64,000 nt of DNA from Dermatemys mawii (Eukaryota > Chordata > Testudines > Dermatemydidae), in contig ML677334.1 of the NCBI GenBank assembly GCA_007922305.1, positions 22,837,915 to 22,901,914 of the forward strand. The letters are read 5' to 3'. Under the pieces are notes generated by a model that was given only the letters and a program-made list of their open reading frames with translations, was not told the origin of the DNA and searched no databases. A program made the position numbers and the translations under genes. Below are positions 1 through 12,608 of this stretch, one piece after another (position 1 is the stretch's first letter; every line of letters begins with the position of its first letter).

Positions 1-308
1 AGTATATAACACTTAGTTTCTCCAGAACACTTTTTCAACATGGTGGAATGGCAGAAAGTGAAAAGTGAGGTGATGATCCATCAGAGAAGCAAGTGAGATT
101 ATGAAATGGATTTGACTTAAATCCTCTGTGTAGATTTAAATTACATTCAGTCCTGGCTGTCTGCATTGTGTATTTTAGCGTTATATTGATAATTTAAGCA
201 ATAAAAACAAAATAACATGTCAAGACAAAAGCATGGTGATGGGGAAGTGTTCTGTGGTGTGTGTATATATATCCATGTATATTGGTCCTCTTTTTGTTTG
301 TTTTCCAG
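1..308 (+). other. FARS2: 3' part of the last FARS2 intron
   Basis: This stretch precedes the terminal FARS2 exon. It ends in a T-rich tract and the acceptor ttttgtttgttttccag, with the AG at 307-308. An open frame from 217 runs through the intron into the exon, but that ATG is intronic and is not the protein start. A short alternating purine-pyrimidine run (gtgtgtatatatatcc, about 258-274) lies just upstream of the acceptor. No other feature is seen. Confidence 0.85.
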
Positions 309-447
309 GACAAAGAAGGTCAGCCATTGCTATCGTATCACTTACCGGCACTTGGAGAGGACTCTGACTCAGAGCGAGGTGCACCACCTTCACCAAGCCA
401 TAGAGGAATCGGCAGTACGAAAACTGGGAGTGGAGGGTAGATTCTAA
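309..447 (+). CDS. FARS2: FARS2 terminal coding exon (mitochondrial phenylalanyl-tRNA synthetase, C-terminus)
   Basis: FARS2 charges mitochondrial tRNA-Phe with phenylalanine in the matrix and works as a monomer. This exon encodes its last ~46 residues, the end of the C-terminal ferredoxin-fold anticodon-binding (FDX-ACB) domain. The translation contains [17 protein letters not shown] and ends LGVEGRF before TAA at 445-447. I recognise both as the conserved FARS2 C-terminus, with substitutions expected between vertebrate classes. The exon starts after the AG at 307-308, and its first base completes a split codon, so the preceding intron is phase 2. There is no frameshift or internal stop. All earlier exons lie outside the window to the left. 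The bacterial-type PheRS beta subunit shares this domain, but the intron-exon structure and the residues favour the nuclear-encoded mitochondrial enzyme. Confidence 0.93.
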
Positions 448-890
448 AATCCCTGCTTTGACAGTCACAATTACTGTCAATTTGTTTTTGTAAAGAAAGA
501 AAGGGAGTTTGTAACTAAGCGTAGAGTTCGGAAGCCTTTTGATAAAAGGGCAGTGCTAGAACTTTCAGATCATAAAGATGATCATGGAGAAATTGTTGAC
601 AAAGCATTTGTCCTTTATTTTAAGAAGTGGGGGAGCAATAATGTGAGATTTCCCTCCTGTTACATTAAGAAATACTCTGACTGGTGGTTTTCTGCGTTGT
701 TAATTGGTCCCCCGGTTCCATTATAGTGTAAACACTTGGCATTATTTCTGTGTTGACAGGGTTTTCTGTCCACATATTGAGTGAAGCAAAACAGAGACAC
801 ATTTTAGCTCTGAACAGAGTGAACAGTTTTTCTTTCTTTTCTCCCCTTTCTTATTAAAAGGGCACATTCTGTCAATAAAAACTTTCACCA
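448..890 (+). other. FARS2: Probable FARS2 3' UTR
   Basis: AT-rich sequence directly follows the stop codon. A small inverted repeat (ttgacag ... ctgtcaa, about 458-480) lies just after it. The 3' end is placed near the first AATAAA downstream, so the end coordinate is an inference; transcript data would be needed to fix it. Confidence 0.55.
853..879 (+). promoter_or_regulatory. Candidate polyadenylation signals for FARS2
   Basis: ATTAAA at 853-858 and AATAAA at 874-879 are the first such hexamers after the FARS2 stop, about 405 and 430 nt downstream. A T-rich segment follows within 40 nt. The usage is inferred from the motif and position only. Confidence 0.45.
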
Positions 891-3329
891 AATATTCCTG
901 CCAAGTTTGGATCCTGACCCAAGTTGATTGCGCTTGGATTTTGGTGTGGCCTGTTATAAAGGAAGGGATAGATGTGGAGTGTTGTTCTGGGTGCAAATCA
1001 GAACTTTCTCAGAGTGCTGTGTGTTTGGATGTGGTCCCTGGTGTGGGCCCAGCTGCACTCAGACCAAACCAAATAGAGCATCTCCTCTTAACCCTTCTAG
1101 CTGCATGTATTTCACATACAAAGTGTCTGCATCAAATCAGTGTTTGAAGCCTGTGTACTGTGGCAAAAATTTCCATCACCCGCATCAGCCGCCAAAGATT
1201 GATATTGCTTGGAGGTCGAAAAAGGAAGCACTCTTTATGACATGGCCCTGAAAAGCAGAAATATGCAAGTACTTGAACTCCCATTATGTTGTGCTTCCTA
1301 ACAGAAGTCATCCACTGAAAGACATGACCTTTGAGGGAGAAAGCAGATCTTTAATGGACCCCTTTCCAGTTCAGTCACTTTATTGGATGCTTACTTCTTT
1401 CATGACAGGTTATAATAAGCAAATTTTGGCAGTGGAATGACACTGGAGGCTTGTGGAAATTTTCAAATGGTGTGATAAATACTTGATGAAGCACTCAGAT
1501 GCAGAGATGGTAGTGTGAGCGCTTGTTCTTGCCTGTAATGATATTTAATATGGTCTTTCAGATAACTTACAAATTTGTTGGCTGTGCAAGGAACGTTGCC
1601 ATCTTCAGGGAACCAATGTACTAAGAACCATCCAACATTGCTTTATACCCCATCACGAGACTACTGTGCAGTAAATATGTACTCAGCCAGAAGAAGCCAG
1701 CAATTAGCACAGATGGGACATGAACAGAGAGCTCATTGTAATTTCATTATTCAACAGACTTAGCTGTATAAACAAATTCTAATCTTAATCACTGTTGCGC
1801 TATCTAAATAACTTGATTATAAAGACAGTATGCTAGATTTTTTTCTCCAAGGCAAGCAGAGTAGGAGCCATTTACACAATAGAAGAGCCTACTTGGTAAT
1901 CTTTAAACAAAAATCATTTTAAAGAGCAGGTGTCCTTAATTATATTACATTTCATTTGATCCCTGCTTATTTTTAATCTCCACCCCTTTTAGAATTCTCT
2001 TTAGGGACTGTTTCAGTGAAAGGGCTTTTTCAAAAATGGTACCAGAGCAGTGATTATTCCTTGGCACAGCCAAGTTCAGGCAATGCTGTACCTGAGGACA
2101 CCAATCCTTACATGATGAAAGGGTGGTGTGATGTTCACTCATCACATTGCACAAGGAGGGGAGTACAAGCTGCTTCCTGCTATGTGAGAGCACTGAGGTA
2201 GTACCTAGAGCCTCTTAGGGAAAGATGACATCTCCTCTCTCATTGTGGCCCTGGCTGGGGCACACTGCAAGATTATATTCACCATTCAATATGGAAAAGT
2301 CCATCTACTGCTTCACAAACCCCTTTACTCTGCCTTTCCCTCCTCACCGAACACACACAATTTCTTAGGGCAAGATTGGTTTTCCCATTTGATTGATCCA
2401 TCAATATGTGTGGCATAGAAGTTTAAGAAAGGTAGTGGGGAGAGAATTGGACAGTGAACCTTGGGTCTCACAGCCAGAGGCGTGAATTAAATGGTTAATC
2501 AAGGGTACCCGGATGTTATCGAATCAGCCTGCTCCTTAGCCATTAACATATATGGTACTTGGTAAGATCCAGATTGCAAACTGTCTGTACTTAGCAGCAG
2601 GGTGGTGCGGGGAAGAGAGAGTCCTTGGAGCATCTAATCTCTTGGTGGAAAAAGGGTGAGAAGATAGGTGAATTCTTGAAAATGCTTTTACGGAAGTATC
2701 ACTGCCAGTAATAAGCAGTTTTCACTTCACTATTGATCTGTTTTTTTCATTTAAAAAAAGTCTGACACCACTGTCTTGAATGTTGTTCCTTAATAAAAGA
2801 ATATCTTGTAAAAGCTACAATGGTTTTGACCCTTTCTGTAAATTACTGCAGTAACATTTCAAGAGGGATGAGAGAAACGCAGAGGACCTTTCAATGGGAA
2901 GACAAAGTTCTTAATGCTAAGAACCTCGTTCCATGTCATATCACTTCTAAAAATGGTTTCTTTCATCTGTAACTGGCTAGAAAACTTTACCTTGCTTTTC
3001 TGAAAGATGAGTTGGCTACAGTGATCCATGCCTTCTTGACCTCTAGGCTGCAACATTGCCTCTCATTATACTTGGAAGTGAGCAAGTCAACCATGGTGCA
3101 GTCTGCAGCATCCAAACTCTTCAGCAGCATCAGTTACCAAGAATATATCCACCCACTATGTTAACCGTGGATAGGCCAAATTCGAGGTCTCATTTGTTCT
3201 CTTTGAGGCTCTCCAAGGCATTGGCCCAAGTTACCTAAGAGTCTGCATTTCTCTGAGACCACAGTCTCTCTTGGCCGTCACATTTTATGGGATCTCTGAA
3301 ACTTCAGGTTTAGTTGGAAAGCTGGTGTG
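891..3329. other. Intergenic sequence downstream of FARS2, no recognised repeat
   Basis: The sequence is AT-rich and mostly single-copy in appearance. Short open frames exist on both strands, but none has a recognisable domain, splice context or protein-like composition. No RNA gene or TE end was recognised. Confidence 0.5.
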
Positions 3330-4450
3330 ATGTTCTCCTCTGGTGTTATCTGAACTGGTGATCTGCTAGGTCACTCCAATCATTGACTCTGGGCCCCAGT
3401 CTTACCCTGCTTGGGTGTGAGAACCCCCACTCCTGGGCTGTTCATGAACAGCCTCTGGCATAAACACTGCTCCCAGCTACTTGCAAACGAACAACACTAA
3501 CCAATATTTCCTGTCCCAGAAACAATCGTAGGAACCTCCGTCTTGCAGTGTCCAGCTATGCCCACTGGATACTGCAAGCTTATATGAGTTTGTCAATTCA
3601 ACAAAGAAATTGATATGCACCAGGCTTGTCATCCCAAGAGGAGCCTCTGACACACTTCAAACCAAACGCACTGCTTCTGGTAGAATAAACAAATAGATGT
3701 ATTAACTATAAAGATAGATTTTAAGTGATATAAGTCAAAGCATAACAGGTCAGATTTGGTCAAATGAAATAAAAACAAAACACATTCTAAGCTGATCTTA
3801 ACACTTTCAATGTTCTTAAAACTTAGATGCTTCTCACCACAAGCTGGCTGGTTACTTTTTAGTCAGGCTCTCCCCTTTGATCAGCATTTCAGTCACTTGG
3901 TAGCGGTGGTGTCTGTAGATGTAGGTGGAAAAGAGAGCATGGCAAAATGTCTCTCCCTTTTATAATGTCCTTTCTTTCCTCATGGGTTTGCCCCTTCCCC
4001 CCGCTTCAGAGTGAGGTGAGCATTACCTCACTGCAGTCCCAAACTACCCAAAGGAAGGGGGTGAGGCCCTCAAGGATCTAACAGATTCTTTTGTTATTGC
4101 CTAAGCCAACATCCATTGTTCCTGTGAGGCTGGGCTGGGTTTGTCCCATCCATGCCCTGACAACGTGTAAACTGCCTCTCTTTTCTTGGAGAGTTTTTGC
4201 ATGGGCTTGCTTTAAGCCATGAGGATACATTTTCAGACTCGTAACTATATATATGAAATTATAACCTTACTATAACATTACTGTAACAATTGCTATAACA
4301 ACCATGCTCAGTGCATCACGAGCCTTCCGAAGACACCAACGTGACAAACTTTGCATTACGTACCACACGGTCATTTTATAAAGATGAACATAGGCTACAG
4401 GGTTTTCCCCTGAGGTACAGAATGTCACAGGTGGGAAAGGACAGAGCTGT
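3330..4450. repeat. Candidate old LTR-like interspersed repeat
   Basis: This is a long mixed-composition block with T/C-rich runs and several AATAAA-like words. It resembles a high-copy turtle repeat I recall, including the gcatgctcag-type and tgacaaactttgcat-type segments near 4303-4355. No ends or target duplication could be found, so its class and limits are uncertain. A RepeatMasker run would decide. Confidence 0.35.
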
Positions 4451-4509
4451 CTCTGAAGCTGCCCAAACGCTGGACACTTCTTCTAGTGGAGGTAAGCATG
4501 ACCGTAGAT

Positions 4510-5434
4510 CATTGGTTCTCAAACTGGGGGTCATGACCCCTTGAGGGGTCGCGACATGGTTATGTGTGGGGGGTTACGAGCCCTAACACCTGTGTGGAAC
4601 TGCGGAGCTACGAGCCCCAATCCAGGCGCGTGGCTGTGAGTCCTGACCCTGACCCCTGCGCCAGGCTGTCAGTCCCAACCCCGACAGGGACTCGTGGCTG
4701 CAAACCCTGACCCCGGTGCTGGGTTGTGAGCCCCGAGCCCGGTGCACAGCTGCGAGCCCCGACCCTGGGCTGTGAGCCCCAACCCCGGTGCCAGACTGTG
4801 AGCCCTGACCCCGGTGCCAGGCTGTGATCCCCGACCCCAATAGGGACGTGTGGCTGCAAGCCCAGACTCTGGTGCCAGACTGTGAGCCCAAACCCCTGCA
4901 CCAGGCTGCGAGCCCTGTCCACCGTGCAGGGCTGTGAGCCCCCACCCCAACCCTGGCCAGGAGCAGGGCTGTGAGCTCTGGGCAGGTGCGGGGCAGCGAT
5001 CCCCAAGTCCGACCACCACGCGGGGTTGCGAGTCCTGACCCCAACCAGGAGCAGGGCTGTGAGCCCTGAGCTGGGACATCCAGGACACTGTAAACTCCGA
5101 ACCTTGTAGTAGGGTTGTCAGGCGGAGCCCAGCCATGTTGAGTGTTATCAGCCAGGAGCACACATAAGGTTGTAAGCCCTGAGCTGTCAAGTATTAAAAT
5201 AAAATTCTACTTAAAAATAACTTTTCCACTTATATTTAATTCAATAAAAATGTGTTTTAGTCTTAATTTAAAAGCAATGAGAAAAGGTAAATTCATTTTA
5301 AGCAATAGGGTTTAAATTTAGCATTTAACATAGTGTTAAATATCGAAAATGGGTTTTTAATTTCTAAGGGGGGTCGCGCTCAGAGCATTGGTGCTCAAAA
5401 GGGGTCCCCAATACAACAAGTTTGAGAACCACTG
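4510..5434. mobile_element. hAT-family non-autonomous element with 8-bp target duplication
   Basis: The left end reads CATTGGTTCTCAAAC and the right end is the inverse of CAGTGGTTCTCAAAC, typical hAT terminal inverted repeats. Flanks are ccgtagat (4502-4509) and ctgtagat (5435-5442), an 8-bp duplication with one mismatch. No transposase is visible. The inside is a GC-rich tandem array (4590-5090) followed by an AT-rich part. Confidence 0.88.
4590..5090. repeat. GC-rich minisatellite inside the hAT element
   Basis: Degenerate units built on gctgtgagccctgaccc with a linker such as ccggtgccag recur roughly every 25-40 bases. Long open frames on the minus strand here are repetitive in Gly, Ser, Gln and Ala and result from the array; they are not genes. 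Confidence 0.75.
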
Positions 5435-5694
5435 CTGTAGATCATGTTGCTTTCAGACCAAAATGCAAAGCTGACTATTTTAGCTGAGTTCTTTCATGGC
5501 AAAAAAGAAAAGAGAAGAAGGAGATGGAAAGGGGTTTGCATATCTTGCAAGAAAAGAACTCAGACGTCTTAAAGAGAGAACTACATTCAATCATGTGAAG
5601 GATTTTGAGGCTTGTGAAAGGCTATCAGATGCCATGGTTACCTGACAGCATGGTATAAATGTTTAGATTAGATAGGCCTTCTTCATGAACACTC

Positions 5695-5781
5695 TAGTAT
5701 AGAGTTTTAGTATAGTATAGTATAGTGTTTTAGGCAAGTATAGTATAGTATAGTATAGTATAGTATAGTGTTTTAGGCAAG
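5695..5781. repeat. TATAG pentanucleotide array with duplicated tail
   Basis: Two TATAG runs each end in the same 13-base tail tgttttaggcaag (at about 5726-5738 and 5769-5781). This indicates that a run plus tail was duplicated as a block. Confidence 0.85.
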
Positions 5782-7382
5782 GACTCGCTGTTGCCGGTGA
5801 CTGTGGCACTTTCCATTCCCATAGAGGCAGAGCTCAGATCAGAAGGTACCATTTTAGACTACGACCTTTTGTGAATCTTGCCCTTCCCTTATTTTTGTGT
5901 CTCCCATCTCTGGTTTTATACAAATAAGTTTGGAAAAGTTCATTGTAGGCAACTGTACTTCTGCCCTGTTCTTAGAATCATATCAACAAAAGAGATCAAC
6001 CAATGACTAGTTTTAGGCTGCATGACTCTCAGATGCCAGCAGAACAGCATTTGGCAATTTTATGTAATAAATTATTATAATGCAAGATATACTTTACTGT
6101 TCAAAGATAAATTATCCTAATTGAACCTCAGAGTCTGGTCTGCTAAAACATGTATGTACTGTAGAAAACCATACCAAAGAGGATTCCGCAGGGAAAACCC
6201 CTGTCTGACTCTGCCAAAGAAATGTCTGCATCTGTACTTCTCATTTTGCTCTTCTTAGAAAGCATGTAGGTCCAGGTTGCTGTGAGCTACATCATTACAG
6301 CAGTCATCACTGAACTGGTGGACCGCAAACAAAGTAGGGTGTGTGATCTCCCAAATATGCAAGTTAAATAATGCCAAGCAAAAAAACTCAAGAGAAACAG
6401 CGTTAGGTTAAGAATAATATTTGGCATGTGCATAGTACTTATTCAGCAGGGTAAGTGGCATATACCAGGCCATTGTTTTCACTGTGATCATCTGTTGGTA
6501 CTTTATTTTTGTCTGACATTAGATTTTATATCAGTCACTGTTAAAAAACAAAGTTGCCTTATAACATGTCGCATCAAAAGTTTAGGTCGTAGGATTGTTT
6601 GGGGATATTTATTTTTGATTTAATAAAATGATCCATTTTAATGTTTTGGAGACAGTAGATTGCAGTTCCCATTGTTTTTTTAGAATGATTACCATGGATC
6701 CTTGACTCTAGAGTTTAGGGAGACTACAGAGATTTCATTTTAACAACCAGATTTGTGTCTTCCCAGCATGCTGATTGCAAATCAGTGCAGTACAGTGCAG
6801 TTTGGTTGGTCTGGTTCTTTTTGCTCGCTGTAAACATATGACAATGGAAAATTATTGTGAATTATCTGAACAGCAAATTGCCATGCAATCACACCACTTG
6901 AGACTTCAGTGACCTCTCCCATAAACTAACACTACCTATAATGATAAAAACAGCAGCGCTAATCTAAAAACAGCCTTGTTCAGACAACCTGCAATCAGCA
7001 GTTCGTTAATCTGATTTGGTCATTTACCTCCCAATTGGAAAGAGCAGATTTCCTCAGTCACCTCAGACTGGTGGCTGTACTGATTTTCAGCATAGTTATA
7101 TCTGCTTGCTACTCTGTGCAGTTGTATTGATTGTTACTAGAATTGATTTTTTTTTTTTACTGGGAAGCGGACGAGATCAGAAACTGTATGTCATATACTC
7201 TAGTCTATGAACGAACGGCTTCGTGTTATTTAATATTTAACTCAAGTCGTCATTTCCTCAGTAGTCTCCTCTCTAGACTGTGCTACCTTCAAGGCAGTTT
7301 CTTTAACAAGTTCTGCAGAATGAAACAGTGACAACACTTTTCAGAAGTGGCTATTTTAGAATGTATTTCTATCCAGAGTTAG
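5782..7382. other. AT-rich intergenic sequence, nothing recognised
   Basis: No repeat ends, open frames of note or RNA structures were identified. The segment 6780-7010 is less repetitive and could include conserved noncoding DNA, but this cannot be judged from one sequence. Confidence 0.4.
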
Positions 7383-7490
7383 TACTGATATATAGTAGGG
7401 CCCCTTGTGCTAGGCATAGTACAGACAATTAGCAACATAGTCACTGCCGCAGAAAGCTCACAGTTTAGGGGCTTGTATATACTTTAAAAG
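7383..7490 (-). repeat. MIR/L2-type tail fragment (antisense)
   Basis: The words gggccccttgtgctaggc and agaaagctcacagttta read as the inverse of the conserved 3' region of MIR/L2-like elements. The fragment is diverged and has no clear ends. Confidence 0.55.
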
Positions 7491-8379
7491 CATAGTGTTT
7501 TAACTAGATTGGTATAGTTAAGGTGGTACAACCCCCTGAGTGTGGATGCAGTATGGGAAGGTGAATAAATATACAGATATGTCACTTTCATGCCAGTATA
7601 ACTGTGTCTTCACATGGACTTCTGAATCAGTTTAAAAAAATCACAAACATAACTGAAATAGTGATATCAGTAAAACTTTGAAGCATAGACCAGGCATAGC
7701 AGCAGACAGGACACAGCAGGTGGACTAAAGAGACAAATGGTGTGGATTGGGTAGGAGAATGAGGAAACAAAATGAACAATGTAGCAGGAAACCAGCATCT
7801 GTTAAATAGTTAATATTGGGATACCTTTTATTGTCCTTCCCCCCAAAAAAGGACCGATATCCTGTAAACACTTCATTTGCACACTTAAGTAACTTCATAT
7901 ATGTCAGTAAATCATTGCTGTAAATTGTTACCAAACTGGAGGAGATATATAGGTATGTACTTCTTTTAAAACACTTAAACAGATGCATTTTTTTAAAGTT
8001 CAGGGTGTGGTGTATATTTTCCCTGCTGTATGTTTTTACTAAGAAAAAGCACTGTATATAAAATAGCTTTGCTTTCTGTGCAAAGCAGGCCTGTATTCTC
8101 ACCATAGTACTTCCAGGGATCTTTCTCTTTGTGGTCACCTGGTGGCTGGAGGTGATTAACATGCAGTTCAGGGAATTCTCTTTCTGCCTTTTTCAGTGAA
8201 TGTTAATTTGGTGGGCAGTGCTGCAGTGATCTAGAACAGGAGCTGGTTGGCTGGACAGTAGATTGTTCTCTTTTTTTTCTGTGACTCAGCTTGATTTCCA
8301 TGTCTGCCACAATGTAGTCCAAGCAATAACTCTCTGTGTCATTATGTACTGTATGTAGATGTTGATGAGCTGCATTTAA
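7491..8379. other. Intergenic sequence with one long chance open frame
   Basis: A 145-codon open frame lies on the minus strand (7725-8162). It has no recognisable domain, is rich in Leu, Ser, Lys and Tyr as AT-rich DNA usually is, and has no supporting splice or promoter context. I do not call it a gene. Nothing else is seen. Confidence 0.4.
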
Positions 8380-8520
8380 TAATTTGGCACCTACATAGTA
8401 ATTTCATCCAAAGTCACAAAGCACTTTACAGCTGCAAGTCAGTATCGTTATCACCATTTTGCAGTACCGAGGCTCAGAGAGATTAAGTGACTTCAGATAC
8501 AATAGTAAGGAGTTCTTGAA
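8380..8520 (-). repeat. MIR-type SINE fragment (antisense)
   Basis: Core words caccattttgcag, gaggctcagagagatta and agtgacttc match the inverse of the MIR/CORE-SINE central region. Divergence is high. Confidence 0.6.
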
Positions 8521-8544
8521 GGTGTAACCTCTTGCTTCAAGGTA

Positions 8545-8700
8545 TACGCCAAGTCCTAATTGAGGGTGGTTGGGAAGAAGCTATAACTGTCTACCTCAGG
8601 CTTTTTTGCCCCCTCCTCTGAAGCAATTGGTATTGACCACTGTTAGAGACCAGATACTGGCCTAAATGGAGCACTAGCCTGAGCTGATATGTCAGCTCCT
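8545..8700 (+). repeat. CR1 LINE 3' fragment
   Basis: The segment gaccactgttagagaccag plus atactggcctaaatgga resembles the 3' untranslated part of reptile CR1 elements. It is truncated, with no reading frame. Confidence 0.55.
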
Positions 8701-10559
8701 ATGTCATGCCATAGATCCCACAGTGAGCGAATAGGAGAGATGGGACTCCTGCTTCCCAGCCCTGGGCAGTACTAACTAGATGATGCTGCCTCCCACTGTT
8801 CCATATGTGACTGTTGTATTGTATGCAGAGTGAATTACACAGCATGGCTTTGAGCAGACACATGACAAATGATTAGCTTGCATGTCCAGGATTTTTAATT
8901 ATCGTTATCATTTATTAATGAAGGTGTTTACTTTTTCCTGTGCCAAACTCTTTCTCAAGGGACAGCAGAGAAAATGAGAATAATTTAGAGTTACATGTAG
9001 GCAGTAAGAACTGAATACACTGAATACACCCCCTTGACAATGTAAGTGCATTTCTCTGCCATCAATAGGTTTGCTCGTATCCAAAACTGTAACTGTCTTC
9101 TCTAGACCGGATCCTGGACTGGCATAAGTTGGAAGAGCTACCATGATTGATGCCGGTGTAGCTCAGTTGGGGATCTGGCCCTGTACCCTGATGTCACTTC
9201 AGGGAGTTCAACAGTTTGACACATGTTCACAACAGGAATTGGTTGGGCTGAGAACTTCGAACAGCTCCCTGACTAATGAATGAAGAATATATTCCACCCT
9301 TATTACAAGGCCCTCCTGTGGGGAGTGAAATTCTGAGCGTTAACAAAGAAAAGAGAAGGTGATTGTAATGAGTGTTGTTAAAGGAATGAGTGTAAAATGA
9401 CTGAAAGCCAAGCCAGGGAGCACTATAATGAGGGAGCTGGTGTGAAAATCTGAGCGTACAGTCCAGCGCCTGCCGCTGCTGCCCGCTTAAAACAAGCTAA
9501 CACAAAGCTGTTTTTCTTGGAAAAGTTCATTGCACATCAGCAGCTCTACACATATCTGCGAGAGTTTCCAGTCTTCAGGGCTGGTGTGCTGTGTGTCCTG
9601 GGTCCTTCTTCGTTCCTCCCCGCATACTTAATGCTGAAGAATGGAGTTGGTTAGAAAGACCATGATTTCCTATATGATCTGGTCAGGATGGGTCTGAGCC
9701 GCAATTTCTCACTGGGAAGAGGTGCTCTGCATCTCTCAGGAGGTGTTTAGCACCTTGCAGGGTTGTGCCTCTATGTTATTACTGCACACTTACGTATCTG
9801 TCTAACTCCAGTGATCTCTTTAAAAATATATGTCTATAGATCAAAACAGGGATGAGAACCCTACTTATGTGGCATGGATGCAAAAGCAAAGACATTGTTT
9901 CCTGTACTAGATATGATTAGAGACTATTCTCTTTTGCAGCTTTGCTCTGGTAGAAGGAGAATTATCTTTTTTTCTGGGAGAAATTCAACACTTTATGATG
10001 CTTCCTGCTGTCTGAGACCTGACGTTCCTGTGAACATTCTTCCCCTTTGAAAGAGCTATCGAATTCTAGCCAAAGAACCTCCTTTTCCCACTCATGAGCT
10101 TTGTCCTTTCAGCCTGAGAGTGAAAGACTTTCTGGAATCTGTTTTTAGAATACTTTGGAATTCCTGCTGATAACAATCAGGGTCTTTTTTCTCCTCCGGG
10201 GAGTAAAGGTGACATACAAAAGAACCCAACTTTTCCCAAGAAACTCTTATCGCTCAAATTCCCCAATTTAAATTTAACCCCCCCACCACCAACAACCTCT
10301 TTAGAAAATGATTTTGATCTTTAACAGAGGGAAAACTTGAGATTATTACATCCCACACCAACATGTCAGACTAGTCCCTCCCCCAAGAAAAACTGAGATT
10401 GCAATATAAGGTGACCTTATTTCACTGAAGAGTGTTTCTTTCATACAATATTTCTGTCTCCCTGGTACTAATTTTTTCTGACGACTTCTTTAACTGGCCT
10501 TATTTCAAAATAAACTATATGGAATAACTAACCTAACTGTGCAAATGTGAGATCTTTCT
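8701..10559. other. Intergenic sequence, mostly unassigned
   Basis: A short MITE-end-like piece (ggtgtagctcagttgggga, 9154-9172) is present. The remainder, including 9400-9700 and the T- and C-rich stretch 10240-10400, shows no gene or repeat I can name. Confidence 0.4.
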
Positions 10560-10760
10560 TGCACTTTGATAGCACCTCTCATCTAAGGATCTCAAAGCAC
10601 CTTAATGAGAATTAAGCCTTACAACAAGACCAGTCGGAGGTAAGTAACTATTAGACTCTTTTAGCAGAGGGGTAAACTGAGGAACATAGATGTAAAGTGA
10701 TTTGCCCAATGCCAAACAGCAAGTCTTAAATCCAGGGACCCTAATTCCCTGTTCCTTGAC
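10560..10760 (-). repeat. MIR-type SINE fragment (antisense)
   Basis: The inverse MIR order is visible: tagcacctctcatctaagg, ggggtaaactgaggaac, then aaagtgatttgccca. It is an old, diverged copy. Confidence 0.62.
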
Positions 10761-12154
10761 CTAACTCCTAGAAATGACTCCCTTTCTTTAGCATGGCTCC
10801 TGCAAGTTGCTGGGTGTCCTGACCAATGGGAGCAGAGTGCACTCTGCATTTCATAGGATACATTTGCCACCTTGCCGCATTGGGCTCTTTGTCACTATTC
10901 CACTTCTCTGCATTGCAGTGACACTAAATAAATCATGCTGCATGTTTTCCCCTCTGGAACTCCTCAGATCAAACCAGAAATATAGAAGAATCTGAGAGTT
11001 TGGGGTTGGGGAGCAGATACATGGGAGTGGGAGATTTTGCAAGGGCTTTAATTCCCCTAGAAGCACATGCCGAGTGAGGACAAAAGGGCCAGTTGGCAGC
11101 ATATTTACAGATTTTTATTCCTCCATGGATGTGCTTTCTGCAAGGACCTCCACCTGTGGTGCATGAACAAAACCTACATCAGGAGCCAAGCAACTGCTGC
11201 CTGGGGCTTTAATATGCTCAGCCTTTCAGCAGATTTACTGCTCCAAACCAGGAGCTGTTAGGAGCCTTGGAACTACTATAAGCAGTGAAATGAAATGCTT
11301 AACAATAACTCTTGCAACTCCAGGAGTGTAGCTTGGTACATGATTGTGCAGAGAGGTATTGTGGTTCTGTTCACATGGATCATTCGCTCTGTGCTGGAGG
11401 GCGAGGTACAGTGCGGCTGTGTAAGTTGGTAGGAGAGGAGAATTAATCAAGGCGCTTCCTTGTGGTGCCCCAAGAACTAAGATTCACAGGGATGATTGAA
11501 AGAAACATCCTCTGAATGGCTGGTGAGACCATTTAATAAACAGTGAATAAAGTTACATTCCATAGTGTGGTGGGATGGATAAAGGCCACACTGGACAGCG
11601 AAGGGGGCAGCAACAACTCTGAGCATGGGAAGCCTCACTCCAGCATGCCTGTTGGGCATGGCCTAGTTGGAGAGGGGGTTTAACAGGGAGCCTCTTCAGC
11701 ACAGCAGGGTGGCAGGCGGAGAAAGACAGACTTGAGCTCGCTGCTACGGAAGGGTTATGCCGGTAGAATGTCCGCAGGAGGACTGTGGCACAAAGCCGGG
11801 ATTCCCCAGGCTGCAGAGGCCCATGAGTGGGTTACAAGGGACGTTGCCCCAAGGAGGGACAGAGCAGTAGGAAGAGACCCATGGAGGGCGTAAGCTGGAC
11901 CACAGACAGCAAATGCCTTCCTTATGGCACCCAAAAAGGCTTCTTGTGCCAGAACACAGTGGCGTGAGAGGGCCTGGATTCCCTCTCCCCTGTTGCTAGT
12001 CAGGGGTGCTGCCACAAATGCTAGCCACTGGGTGGGGACCCACCCGTGTTCATACTTAACTAGGTATCCTGTTTCAATGTTGTCAGTGCTACACCAGATA
12101 TAAATCCTACACTAAGCCCTGCTGTCAGCGCCAGGCCCACACTACCAGAAAATT
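10761..12154. other. Intergenic sequence, nothing recognised
   Basis: Moderate GC content with scattered short open frames on both strands, none with protein-like features. No terminal repeats or duplications were found. Confidence 0.4.
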
Positions 12155-12608
12155 ACTGACAAGTTGGAAGGACATTAGAGAAGAACAGCAAATATGATCA
12201 TGGGGTAGAAGGGCTTGTCAGCTCAGTTCAAAGTAACAGCTAGTAAAGCTTTGCTAAGCAATGACCAAGGGGTGTGGGTGGATTTGAATGTGTGCAGATA
12301 TGTGAAGGGTGTAAACACCAAGCAGAGAGAAATGTTTAGTGTGATGTGCCAGGGATATAACTACAGCTAATGGTCTGACAGTAAAAGGCGGAATAACTGG
12401 AAGAATTTGCTGGCAGTGACATGTATTAGGCTGTGGAATAGACTCCCAAGGGAAGCAGTAGAAACCCAGCTACTTGGACCTTTTTAAAACTAGACTGGAC
12501 AAAGCATTAGAAAAAGTACTCTAGAGAACAGTCTTTAATTGGCAGGAAGACGGACTGGTGATCTAATAGGTCCTTTCCATTTCTAATGTCTGTGATATTA
12601 TATTCTCT
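12155..12608 (+). repeat. CR1 LINE, 5'-truncated 3' end
   Basis: The order gaatagactcccaagggaag, then aaaactagactggacaaag, then gatctaataggtcctttcc is the 3' end of an amniote CR1, read on the + strand. It is heavily 5'-truncated; the left limit is approximate. No reverse transcriptase frame survives. Confidence 0.72.

Noticed and set aside
217..308. Possible upstream extension of the FARS2 exon from the ATG at 217
   Set aside because: The residues before 309 do not resemble FARS2, and a strong polypyrimidine tract with AG ends at 308.
4583..5190. Three overlapping long open frames on the minus strand
   Set aside because: They are repetitive translations of the GC-rich minisatellite inside the hAT element, open in several frames at once.
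7725..8162. 145-codon minus-strand frame
   Set aside because: No domain, AT-driven composition, no splice or promoter context, and no similarity I recognise.
9151..9184. tRNA-like start (gccggtgtagctcagttggg)
   Set aside because: No anticodon arm, T arm or box B follows. The words match the end of a palindromic MITE better.
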